A model generated the notes under the pieces. It saw nothing but the letters and a program-made list of their open reading frames with translations, did no database searches and was not told where the DNA came from. From NCBI GenBank assembly GCA_030625905.1, contig DAOUQA010000037.1:1-13929 (forward strand): a DNA stretch of 13,929 nt, written 5' to 3'. How positions within the stretch are numbered: the stretch's first letter is position 1; each line of letters begins with the position of its first letter. The translations under genes were made by a program, and so were the position numbers. Below are positions 7,040 through 13,678 of this stretch, one piece after another. Source of the stretch: Kiritimatiellales bacterium (GTDB taxonomy: Bacteria > Verrucomicrobiota > Kiritimatiellia > Kiritimatiellales > Pontiellaceae).

Positions 7040-7136
7040 GACGTTTCCCCTTTCAGCAGATCAATTTCATTCGATATCCCTTATGGATAATTCTCGCTCG
7101 TTCCCTACGCGCACTCAAGCCGTAAAGACACCAAGA

Positions 7137-7175
7137 AAAGAAAAAGGAGGGCGCCCCATTGCGGGGCACCCTCCT
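7137..7175 (-). terminator. Rho-independent terminator of the peroxiredoxin gene
   Basis: On the minus strand a stem AGGAGGG-T-GCCCC pairs with GGGGC-G-CCCTCCT (7145-7175) around a 5-nt loop. A T-rich tail follows (A-rich on plus, 7133-7144). It lies about 30 bases past the peroxiredoxin stop and isolates the downstream fucosidase gene. Confidence 0.9.
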
Positions 7176-7204
7176 GGGGTGGGGTGTTTACTAACCAGGG
7201 GAAG

Positions 7205-7804
7205 TTAGATCTTTCCTACGAGGTCGAGACCGGGAGTCAGGGTGTCGCCACCCGGAGTCCAGTTTGCGGGGCAAACCTGGTCACCATTCTCGTGTACAAA
7301 TTTTGCGGCTTCGAGCTTGCGGAGGGCTTCCGCAGCGCTGCGGCCAATGCCGAGGTCGTGGATTTCGGCAGTCTTCAGAACGCCGTCGGGATCGATGATG
7401 AAGGTGCCGCGCAACGCGAGGCCTTCGTCGTCGATATAGACATCGAACAGCTGGCTAACCTCACCCGTCGGATCGGCACCCATTGGATAGTCAACCTTGC
7501 CGATGGCATCGGATGTGTCGTGCCAGGCCTTATGGACAAAAGCGGTATCGGTGCTCACGCTGATGACTTCCGCGCCGAGTTCCTGGAATTTTGGATAAAG
7601 AGCCGCGAGATCCTCCAGCTCGGTCGGGCAGACAAAAGTAAAGTCGGCGGGGTAGAATGCCAGCACAACCCACTTGCCTTTATAATCGGAAAGCTTGATG
7701 TCCTTGATTTCATCATTCTGAAATACGGCCAGCTTGAAGTCGGGGACTTCCTGTCCAACTTTTACTATCTCGAAATCGAATAGATCCTGTTCCGTGTTTT
7801 CCAT
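7205..7804 (-). CDS. 2-Cys peroxiredoxin (AhpC/Prx1 type)
   Basis: It reduces hydrogen peroxide and organic peroxides through a reactive cysteine. The peroxidatic Cys is C59 in PADFTFVCPTE (52-62), with the family Thr and Pro in place. The resolving Cys is C178 in VCPANW near the C-terminus, which makes it a typical 2-Cys enzyme. The length of 199 residues is normal. A strong Shine-Dalgarno site, AGGAGG at 7810-7815, lies five bases before the ATG, suggesting high expression. The gene looks monocistronic: a strong terminator follows, and a mutM relic lies upstream. No ahpF or oxyR is in the window, so the reductant is probably thioredoxin-based. I see no convincing PerR or OxyR site. Confidence 0.95.
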   Translation of the reverse strand: MENTEQDLFDFEIVKVGQEVPDFKLAVFQNDEIKDIKLSDYKGKWVVLAFYPADFTFVCPTELEDLAALYPKFQELGAEVISVSTDTAFVHKAWHDTSDAIGKVDYPMGADPTGEVSQLFDVYIDDEGLALRGTFIIDPDGVLKTAEIHDLGIGRSAAEALRKLEAAKFVHENGDQVCPANWTPGGDTLTPGLDLVGKI

Positions 7805-7938
7805 TCTCTCCTCCTGAGTTTGTTAAATGTTATTCCCAACGAGCCAATACGGTACCATTACCGTCTGGATTGTAAACAGGAATCTGAATACTTTTTTATC
7901 ATCTCTACAAAACCCCCGGTTTTATTGGCTATTCTGCC

Positions 7939-8137
7939 TCATAAACTTTCCAGTACGTTGGAATACAGGCAGAAAGTAGTTCCGCGCTGGGCAACAACGG
8001 TTTTTTCGAGGGTGGTTTTGCAGCGCTCGCACGGTTTTCCGGATCGACCCTAGGCCTTTACCTTTTCGCGATGACCCCCCTGATTCTCCTTCCACGTCAC
8101 GATAGTTTGTTTTTCCATCCCCCAGCGAGGTGCCGGC
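7939..8137 (-). pseudogene. mutM: Decayed 3' end of formamidopyrimidine-DNA glycosylase (mutM/fpg)
   Basis: Reading the minus strand from 8137, one frame gives AGTSLGDGKTNYRDVEGESG, matching the segment before the Fpg zinc finger. After a six-G tract (8075-8080 on plus are C) the homology continues in another frame as GGHREKVKA, then TAG (8050-8052), then GRSGKPCERC and RGTTFC. A Tyr codon is expected at the TAG (VYGR in the family). The zinc-finger spacing C-x2-C-x16-C is kept, but the fourth Cys is Ser (CLYS). A TGA ends the frame at 7939. One frameshift, one nonsense codon and a lost ligand, with no N-terminal domain before 8137, make this a dead fragment. It fills most of the 393-bp gap between the peroxiredoxin and radical SAM genes. 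No other gene is visible there. Confidence 0.75.
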
Positions 8138-8165
8138 AAAAGCCCTGTTTCGCGCAGGGGGCTTT
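8138..8165 (+). terminator. Possible terminator or leader hairpin before the radical SAM fusion gene
   Basis: AAAGCCC-TG (8139-8147) pairs with CA-GG-GGGCTTT (8155-8165), with a two-base bulge and a 7-nt loop. The short T-run in GCTTTTCC follows. It is 33 bases before the ATG at 8198. It could be a terminator inherited from a lost neighbour or a structure in the leader of the fusion gene. Confidence 0.35.
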
Positions 8166-8197
8166 GCTTTTCCAGGTCTTTGCGCTATACCGTTGCT

Positions 8198-10519
8198 ATG
8201 GATTGCAGTTGCCAGACCGACATTGTTATTGCCTCATTCAACGCGCGCTATTCGCATTGCTCGTTCGGTGCGCGCTATCTGCTTGCCAATATGGGGGATC
8301 TTCAGGATCAGACCGAGTTGCAGGAATTTGATCTTCAGGTGCAGCACCGCAGCGCCGTTGAAAAGATTCTCGCAAGCAACCCCCGCATCGTCGGTATCGG
8401 CTGCTACATCTGGAACATCGAGCTCGCCACCAAAATCGCCGCCCTCCTCAGCAGCGTCCGCCCCGAAATCAAGGTGATCCTTGGCGGCCCCGAAATCAGC
8501 CACGAAACCGAAGGTCAGGAAATCTTCCGATACGCCGACCACGTCGTCTGCGGCGAAGGGGAAGTCGAGTTCCCGAAACTGTGCCGCATACTGCTGGGCA
8601 GGCGAGCCGCCTGCGATACGGAAGCTGTACCGCAGGCGGCTCGCCTGCCCGAAACCACTGGATTCAACCCCTATCAAGAAATCCACCAAACCCAACGAAA
8701 GAACCTCCCGCACTGGACGCAGGACGACTGTTTTTACTTCATCACCTTCCGCCTCGCCGACTCTATCCCGCAGTCTTACATCAAGGAATACGAGGAGCTT
8801 CGCCGCAAGTGGAAAGAGCACCACCAGCCGCCCTATTCCGAAAAGGAGAGGGAACGCTTTAATGAGCTCTTTTCAACACGCGTAAACGAATGGCTAGATG
8901 AGGGCGCCGGATCGTGCTGTCTGCGAAGAAAGGAACTTGCCGTCCATGTCGTGGAAACCCTGCTTCACTTCGACGGGGAACGCTACGAACTGGACGAATG
9001 GGTCGTCATGCCCAACCATGTGCACGTATTGGTGAAGCCGTTTTCCGGCTGCGAACTCTCTAGCATACTGCACACATGGAAATCCTATTCCGCACATGCC
9101 ATCAACAAAGCACTGGGGCAAAAAGGCCGGTTCTGGCAAAAAGAGAGCTACGACCACTTCGTTCGAGACTTGGATGAGCTGGTGCAGATTCGCAAATACA
9201 TCCAAAGGAATCCGAAAAAGGCAGGCATCCGCGTCGGCTTTGCGGGGAGCAGGCGAGCCGCCTGCGATACGACCCGTACCGCCGCCGGCTCGGCGGCTCC
9301 CGTACCGCAAGCGACCCGCCTGCCCCGCATCATTAAGGCCGAACCAGTGGATGTGGCGCAGATTGAACTGCCCTACGACTTCTATTCCGACGAGGATATC
9401 GCCCACCGCGCGATCTATGTCGAGGCATCGCGCGGCTGTCCGTTCCAGTGCGAATACTGTATGTCGTCGCTCGATCCAACCGTGCGCTACTTCCCGGGGA
9501 AGAAGCTTTTCCCGGCCTTCCAGCGATTGCTTGATCGCGGAGCGCGCACCTTTAAATTCGTCGATCGCACCTTCAATATCGACATTGTCTTTGCGCTGAA
9601 GGTACTCACCTTTTTTCGTGAGCACTACGCCCCCGGCATGATGCTGCACTTCGAGATGATCCCCGACCGCCTGCCAGACGAGCTGTTGGAAGCGGTCAAG
9701 CAGTGTCCACCCGGCATGCTGCAATTTGAGATCGGCATTCAAACCTTCAACGAGGAAGTCGCTCACCGAATCCAACGACCGCTCGAGATCGAAAAGATCG
9801 AAGCCAACATACGGTGCCTGCGTGAAGAAACCGGGGTGCATATCCATGCCGACTTGATTGCGGGCTTGCCCGGCGAAGACCTCGCCAGCTTTGAGACCGG
9901 CTTCAACCGCCTGCTTGCACTCAAGCCGCAGGAGATCCAGCTCGGCATCCTCAAGCGGCTGCGCGGCGCGCCAATTTCACACCACACAAAAGAATGGGGA
10001 ATGGTGTACAGCCCGCACGCACCCTATGAAATCCTGCAGACCAAGCTGATTTCGTTCGAAGAGATGCAGCGAATAAACCGTTTCGCGCGCTACTGGAACC
10101 TGATCGTCAACAACGGGCAGTTTATCCATGCCGCCCCGCTGATTTGGCGGGAGGCCTCCTCCCCCTTCGCGGCCTTCATGGAGTGGAGCGACTGGCTCTA
10201 TGCCAAGACCGATACCACCGGAAACCTGCACATGGTGCGCCTCGCCAAGCTGCTGATGGAATTCCTTTCCTCTGAAAAAGGGATGGACGAAAACCCCGTC
10301 ACCAAGGCTCTCTGGAAAGACTACCGGCGCGGAAATCGCCACGATGTGCCCGGCTTCCTAAAAAAATTCACCGGCGGAGCGAACTCTGCGGGGAGCGGGC
10401 GAGCCGCCTGCGATACCTCCCCTCGTACCGCCGCCGACTCGGCGGCTTCCGTACCGCAGGCGGTTCGCCTGCCCCGCCAGTCGAGACACCAATCAACATC
10501 GGAAAACCATGAAAACTAA
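8198..10519 (+). CDS. B12-binding radical SAM protein with an in-frame REP-associated tyrosine transposase (RAYT) domain
   Basis: The 773-residue frame is a composite. Residues 1-134 are a cobalamin-binding-type domain (IVIASFNARYSHCS, LGGPEIS, VVCGEGEVEF). Residues 134-152 come from a palindromic repeat. Residues 152-346 are a complete RAYT: LPHW, FITFRLADSIP, WVVMPNHVHVL with the HUH pair H274/H276, WKSYSAHAIN, and the likely catalytic Tyr Y318 in KESYDHFVRD, then YIQRNPKKAGI. Residues 350-377 are a second repeat. The host resumes at RIIKAEPVD, with the radical SAM cluster motif CPFQCEYC (C414, C418, C421), IGIQTFN, HADLIAGLPGED and a DUF4080-like C-terminus. A third repeat encodes about 732-760. 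The host substrate is unknown. ATG 8198 was preferred; a TTG at 8180 in frame is possible. The stop overlaps the prmA start by 11 bases. Host and transposase motifs both look intact. Confidence 0.88.
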   Translation: MDCSCQTDIVIASFNARYSHCSFGARYLLANMGDLQDQTELQEFDLQVQHRSAVEKILASNPRIVGIGCYIWNIELATKIAALLSSVRPEIKVILGGPEISHETEGQEIFRYADHVVCGEGEVEFPKLCRILLGRRAACDTEAVPQAARLPETTGFNPYQEIHQTQRKNLPHWTQDDCFYFITFRLADSIPQSYIKEYEELRRKWKEHHQPPYSEKERERFNELFSTRVNEWLDEGAGSCCLRRKELAVHVVETLLHFDGERYELDEWVVMPNHVHVLVKPFSGCELSSILHTWKSYSAHAINKALGQKGRFWQKESYDHFVRDLDELVQIRKYIQRNPKKAGIRVGFAGSRRAACDTTRTAAGSAAPVPQATRLPRIIKAEPVDVAQIELPYDFYSDEDIAHRAIYVEASRGCPFQCEYCMSSLDPTVRYFPGKKLFPAFQRLLDRGARTFKFVDRTFNIDIVFALKVLTFFREHYAPGMMLHFEMIPDRLPDELLEAVKQCPPGMLQFEIGIQTFNEEVAHRIQRPLEIEKIEANIRCLREETGVHIHADLIAGLPGEDLASFETGFNRLLALKPQEIQLGILKRLRGAPISHHTKEWGMVYSPHAPYEILQTKLISFEEMQRINRFARYWNLIVNNGQFIHAAPLIWREASSPFAAFMEWSDWLYAKTDTTGNLHMVRLAKLLMEFLSSEKGMDENPVTKALWKDYRRGNRHDVPGFLKKFTGGANSAGSGRAACDTSPRTAADSAASVPQAVRLPRQSRHQSTSENHEN
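8596..8650. repeat. Coding palindrome, copy 1 (two REP units, inverted)
   Basis: Two 24-base arms (8596-8619 and 8627-8650) pair at 23 of 24 positions around a 7-nt loop. Each arm is one REP unit: GTAYC, then GCAGGCG-GCT-CGCCTGC. The units are at 8598-8619 (minus) and 8627-8648 (plus). It is translated as RRAACDT ... VPQAARLP. No stop triplet exists in any of six frames. Confidence 0.9.
9242..9328. repeat. Coding palindrome, copy 2 (three REP units)
   Basis: Units lie at 9249-9270 (minus), 9276-9297 (plus, GTACC then GCCGCCG-GCT-CGGCGGC) and 9302-9323 (plus). GCGGGG and CCCCGC bound the element. It is translated as RRAACDT ... VPQATRLP in the same phase as copy 1. The stretch between outer arms is 24 bases longer than in copy 1, a multiple of three. 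Confidence 0.9.
10388..10477. repeat. Coding palindrome, copy 3 (three REP units) at the 3' end of the fusion gene
   Basis: Units lie at 10395-10416 (minus), 10425-10446 (plus) and 10451-10472 (plus). It is nearly the same as copy 2 and bounded by GCGGGG and CCCCGC. It is translated as GRAACDT ... VPQAVRLP, adding a tail of about 40 residues after the likely host end near FLKKFTGG. It is three bases longer than copy 2. Confidence 0.9.
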
Positions 10520-11369
10520 AAACAAAAACAGCGGCGGGCAGCTCACCCTTCTCGTCACCACCGAAAATGTGCAACCCGTTTGCGAATGGGTTCGCGAGGT
10601 GTTGCAGAAGGAGCCAATCGAAGTAACCCAACCGTTCGCGGAGGAATCGCGGATTGAAGTCTATTTCGACTCCTTGCTCGAAGCGCAGATTGCGTTGAAG
10701 GCCCTGCCGAGCGAACTCCCCGTTCAAGCCGCAGGTGCGAAAGAATATTTGGAAGAGGACTGGACCACCTTCTGGCAGCACCACTTCCAGACCATGGAAC
10801 TGGGCCGCAACCTGCGTATCATTCCCGAATGGGAAGATGTCCCAGAGGATGGAAGAATCAATATTATCATTAACCCCGGCCTGAGCTTCGGCACCGGCGG
10901 GCACTTTACCACCAAATTCTGCCTTGAAGCGCTTGAAGAGGCGGTTCTAACCTTGAAACCCGGAACCATGACCGATGCTGGAACTGGCAGTGGCATCCTC
11001 TCCATCGCCGCCATCAAGCTCGGTATCCCGCACGTCGACGCCTTTGACTACGACCCCGTCTGTATCGACCAGTGCAACGAAAACGCCACGCGCAACGGCG
11101 TGGACGGCACCATCAACTTCTTCCAGGCCAACGTGCTGGAACCGGGCTGGCATTCGGAACCCGCCGACATCGTCTGCGCCAATATCCTAACCTCGGTGCT
11201 GCTCGAAGCCGCGCCGCTGATCAAACGCGCAACAAAGAAGCGGATGCTGCTCAGCGGCATCCGGGAAATCGAGGCCGACGCCGTGGCCGACACCTTCATC
11301 CAGCTCGGCTGCCGCGAAATCGTGCGCGACGGTGACGGCCAATGGTGCGGGCTGGTAATCGATGTTTAA
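10509..11369 (+). CDS. prmA: Ribosomal protein L11 methyltransferase
   Basis: It transfers methyl groups from S-adenosylmethionine to lysines and the N-terminus of ribosomal protein L11 in the cytoplasm. The 286-residue protein has an N-terminal substrate-binding domain (about 1-75), a linker with WTTFWQHHF (85-93), and a Rossmann methyltransferase domain. Diagnostic motifs are NPGLSFGTGGHFTT (122-135), the SAM-binding DAGTGSGILSIAA (156-168), DYDPVC (180-185) and the catalytic-site ANIL (224-227). The ATG overlaps the stop of the radical SAM fusion gene by 11 bases, so its translation is probably coupled to that gene. No separate strong ribosome site is visible; the region just upstream is the third palindrome, which could affect access to the start. 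Confidence 0.92.
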   Translation: MKTKNKNSGGQLTLLVTTENVQPVCEWVREVLQKEPIEVTQPFAEESRIEVYFDSLLEAQIALKALPSELPVQAAGAKEYLEEDWTTFWQHHFQTMELGRNLRIIPEWEDVPEDGRINIIINPGLSFGTGGHFTTKFCLEALEEAVLTLKPGTMTDAGTGSGILSIAAIKLGIPHVDAFDYDPVCIDQCNENATRNGVDGTINFFQANVLEPGWHSEPADIVCANILTSVLLEAAPLIKRATKKRMLLSGIREIEADAVADTFIQLGCREIVRDGDGQWCGLVIDV

Positions 11370-11378
11370 ACAGAGGTT

Positions 11379-11442
11379 TCACACGAAGCCACAGAGGCAC
11401 AAAGAACCCGATCTGCCTTCGTGGCTCAGTGGCTTTGTGTGA
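11379..11442. repeat. Inverted repeat in the prmA-flavoprotein spacer
   Basis: Arms at 11379-11392 and 11429-11442 pair at 13 of 14 positions (core CACAAAGCCAC and complement). Between them are words such as CACAGAGGCACAAAG and TTCGTGGCT. It covers most of the 82-bp spacer. There is no T-run, so termination is doubtful. It belongs to the same style of intergenic repeat as the one at 3233-3338. Confidence 0.6.
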
Positions 11443-11451
11443 GAAATAGTC

Positions 11452-12660
11452 ATGAAAAGATCTTCCTTTGATTTAATTGTAGTTGGCTCCGGCCCGGCAG
11501 GGCTGATGGGCGCGATTGCCGCCACACGCAGCGGGTTACGTGTACTGGTGCTGGAGCGCATGCCGAAGACCGGATTGAAGCTACTGGCTTCCGGTGGCGG
11601 GCGCTGCAACCTTTGTAATACGCTTCCGCATGAAGAATTCATGGCCGTGTTCGGCAGGCAGGGCCGTTTCATGCAACCCGCGCTCCGCGCGATGGGATCA
11701 TCTAAACTGCGCGAATTTTTCCAAGCACTGGGAGTCCCGACCCAAGAGGAGGGCCACAAGGTTTTTCCAGCCTCTGGAAGTGCCGAATCGGTGCTGGATG
11801 CCCTACTGAAGGAGTGCCGAAAGCTTAATGTTGAAATCCGCACCTCCCTCGAAGCCGTCGCCCTTCCAAAAGAAGGTGGCGTAAAAACCGCCGAAGGAGT
11901 TATGCCGTCGAAAGCGGTTCTGCTGGCGACTGGAGGAAAGGGATACGCTGCGCTCGGCGGATCGGCCAGTGGCTATGGTTTGGCGCATCGCGCAGGACAC
12001 AAGATTGTTGATCCTGTTCCGGCGGATGTCCCGTTGCTCATTGAAGAGCGCTGGCCCAAGGAGTTGGCCGGCATTGCCGTGCCAAATGTAAACCTGCGCA
12101 TCGGACTGAAAGGATTTCCAAAGGCTGGGACTTTTGGCGATCTACTCTTTACCCATCAGGGAATCAGCGGCCCGGTTATACTCAACAGTTCGGGCCTTAT
12201 TTCTGAAAAACTCCAGCGTTTGGAAACCGTTCCGCTCGTCATCGACTTTGCACCCGATCTGGGAAATTGGCGAAAGGCAGGAGGAAACAAAAGCGCTGCA
12301 AACGCCTTGCGCCCGTGGATTCCCGCCGCGCTGGCCAAGGCACTTTGCCAGCTCTGCGGCATTAATCCTGATGCAACAGTCAGCTCACTCGGCGCAAAGC
12401 AAACGGATGCACTGACCGAACAAATCACCCGCAGCACGCTCACGGCCACCGGAAGCGAAGGTTTCAACAAAGCCATGGTCACGCACGGTGGCATCGACCT
12501 GAAAGACGTTGACCCCAACACTCTGGAAAGCAAACTGCAGCCTGGACTCTATTTCGCAGGTGAAGCCCTAAACCTCGACGGCCCATGCGGCGGCTTCAAC
12601 CTTCAATGGGCCTTTAGCAGTGGCCATCTTGCCGGGCAATGCATTTCGGAGGCACTATGA
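11452..12660 (+). CDS. HI0933/YhiN-family FAD-dependent oxidoreductase (BaiN-like)
   Basis: This is a 402-residue flavoprotein of the HI0933 family, whose members are putative NAD(P)/FAD-dependent oxidoreductases with largely unknown substrates. The dinucleotide fold begins at once: LIVVGSGPAGLMGA (8-21), with the acidic residue E35 ending the second strand. Family signatures are LLASGGGRCNLCN (44-56), ATGGKGY (159-165), LLFTHQGISGPVIL (231-244) and VTHGGI (343-348). A C-terminal FAD block follows, GLYFAGEALNLDGPCGGFN (365-383), then LQWAFSSG. The length is typical. The start at 11452 has no strong Shine-Dalgarno site. It follows prmA by 82 bases that contain an inverted repeat, and overlaps the next gene by four bases (ATGA). 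Confidence 0.92.
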   Translation: MKRSSFDLIVVGSGPAGLMGAIAATRSGLRVLVLERMPKTGLKLLASGGGRCNLCNTLPHEEFMAVFGRQGRFMQPALRAMGSSKLREFFQALGVPTQEEGHKVFPASGSAESVLDALLKECRKLNVEIRTSLEAVALPKEGGVKTAEGVMPSKAVLLATGGKGYAALGGSASGYGLAHRAGHKIVDPVPADVPLLIEERWPKELAGIAVPNVNLRIGLKGFPKAGTFGDLLFTHQGISGPVILNSSGLISEKLQRLETVPLVIDFAPDLGNWRKAGGNKSAANALRPWIPAALAKALCQLCGINPDATVSSLGAKQTDALTEQITRSTLTATGSEGFNKAMVTHGGIDLKDVDPNTLESKLQPGLYFAGEALNLDGPCGGFNLQWAFSSGHLAGQCISEAL

Positions 12661-13589
12661 AAAAACCAAGCTTAACAGGATTGTGCGATATGGCAGCCAT
12701 AGGCCTTTTAATCGCTACCGGAGCGGGATTTCTTGGTCGGATGCACTGGACGTTCGATCTGTTTTCGCACTTCCGGGTGCAGTACATGCAGCTCTGCCTG
12801 ATCCTGATCGGGATTGCGCTGTGGCGGCGGAAAAACAAGAAGGCGGTTGCACTCGTTCTGCTGGCCTGCCTCAACTATGCCTTCGTGCTCCCGCTCTATT
12901 TCGGCAAGCCCGCTCCACCGACAGGTCCAACCGTGCGCACCATGCTGATAAACCTGAATGCCTCCAACGGGAATACAGAACAGGTGCTCGAAGCCATTCG
13001 AAATGCCGACCCCGACTTGCTGCTTTTAGAAGAGATCACGCCAACGTGGGCAAACGAACTGGCGGTGCTGGAGACAGACTATCCCCACCGCGTCGCGGAG
13101 CCACAGGAGGGTTGCTTCGGTATCATGTTGCTGAGCAAATATCCATTGGAGCATGGCAAAATTATCGAAATCGGCACGGCGAGCGTACCGACGATTATTG
13201 CCGATGCCCATCTTTTACAAGGCACGATTTCAATTGTCGGAACCCACCCCCTGCCGCCAGTGGGAGCGAGTTATTCCAACCATCGGAACAACCAGTTGGC
13301 TGAGCTACCGGACGTCATCAAGGCGCAGAAGTTTCCCGTCTTGCTGATCGGCGACCTGAACACCTCGCCGTGGTCGCCTTATTTCCGAGATCTAATCAAT
13401 GCTTCGGAGTTGAAAAACAGCATGAAAGGTTTCGGCTTCCAGCCCACCTGGCCCAGCAACAACCGCCTTCTGCGCATCCCGCTCGATCACATGCTCCACT
13501 CCTCCGAAATCACCATCCATACTCGTTTTGTCGGTGGAGATGTCGGCTCCGACCATTTTCCGGTGATTGTGGATTTCTCGATCCGATAA
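12657..13589 (+). CDS. Membrane-anchored endonuclease/exonuclease/phosphatase family protein
   Basis: The 310-residue protein has hydrophobic segments near 10-28, 42-56 and 63-81, then a C-terminal EEP (DNase I-like) metal-dependent hydrolase domain. This is the layout of YafD-like proteins, which places the catalytic domain on the outer face of the inner membrane or near it. Motifs are LINLNASN (97-104), the metal-binding Glu in LLLLEEIT (121-128), GTHPLP (195-200), IGDLNTSPWSP (231-241), LDHML (276-280) and GSDHFPVI (297-304). The substrate (DNA, phospholipid or other phosphodiester) cannot be read from sequence. The ATG at 12657 has GGAGG five bases upstream and overlaps the preceding stop as ATGA; an in-frame ATG at 12639 lies deeper in the previous gene and is less likely. 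Confidence 0.9.
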   Translation: MKKPSLTGLCDMAAIGLLIATGAGFLGRMHWTFDLFSHFRVQYMQLCLILIGIALWRRKNKKAVALVLLACLNYAFVLPLYFGKPAPPTGPTVRTMLINLNASNGNTEQVLEAIRNADPDLLLLEEITPTWANELAVLETDYPHRVAEPQEGCFGIMLLSKYPLEHGKIIEIGTASVPTIIADAHLLQGTISIVGTHPLPPVGASYSNHRNNQLAELPDVIKAQKFPVLLIGDLNTSPWSPYFRDLINASELKNSMKGFGFQPTWPSNNRLLRIPLDHMLHSSEITIHTRFVGGDVGSDHFPVIVDFSIR

Positions 13590-13598
13590 GGCGGGATG

Positions 13599-13674
13599 TG
13601 TAGCCGCGATCCAAGATCGCGGAATCCGCGAATGGACTTTGCGCACTCGGCGGGGTCTCGGACCCCGCCCTACA
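13599..13674. repeat. REP doublet (BIME-like) between convergent genes
   Basis: On plus, GTAG (13600-13603) is followed directly by CCGCGATC-CAA-GATCGCGG (13604-13622). On minus, GTAG (13673-13670) is followed directly by GGCGGGGTC-CGA-GACCCCGCC (13669-13649). Both stems are perfect, 8 and 9 bp. Two inverted hairpins each with a 5' GTAG is the classical arrangement of REP sequences served by RAYT transposases. It probably also ends transcripts of the flanking convergent genes. The units differ from the GTACC type inside the coding regions. Confidence 0.8.
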
Positions 13675-13678
13675 TTTG

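Larger units (their letters stand above)
8596..9328 (+). mobile_element. REP-RAYT-REP element nested in the radical SAM gene
   Basis: A 55-bp palindrome (8596-8650), a RAYT coding segment (about 8651-9235) and an 87-bp palindrome (9242-9328) form one 733-bp block. RAYTs are HUH single-strand transposases of the Y1 family that act on REP sequences. Removing the block would join ...FPKLCRILLG to RIIKAEPVDV, a plausible host linker. No ATG, GTG or TTG lies in frame near the RAYT start, so the domain depends on host translation. I see no target-site duplication, which agrees with the family mechanism. Confidence 0.8.

Noticed and set aside
7805..7938. Peroxide-responsive operator (OxyR/PerR) upstream of the peroxiredoxin gene
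   Set aside because: I see no matching palindrome and no convincing -35/-10 pair.
8651..9235. IS200/IS605 TnpA
   Set aside because: The long N-terminal part (LPHW, FRLADSIP), the VVMPNHVHVL and WKSYSAHAIN blocks and the flanking REP units fit the RAYT branch, not the shorter IS200 TnpA; no TnpB is present.
8894..9847. 317-codon open frame on the minus strand opposite the RAYT/radical SAM gene
   Set aside because: It is antisense to the real domains and has no recognisable motif; the stop-free palindromes help keep it open.
8596..10477. CRISPR array
   Set aside because: The repeats are palindromic units within a coding frame, irregularly spaced, and separated by conserved protein domains rather than spacers.
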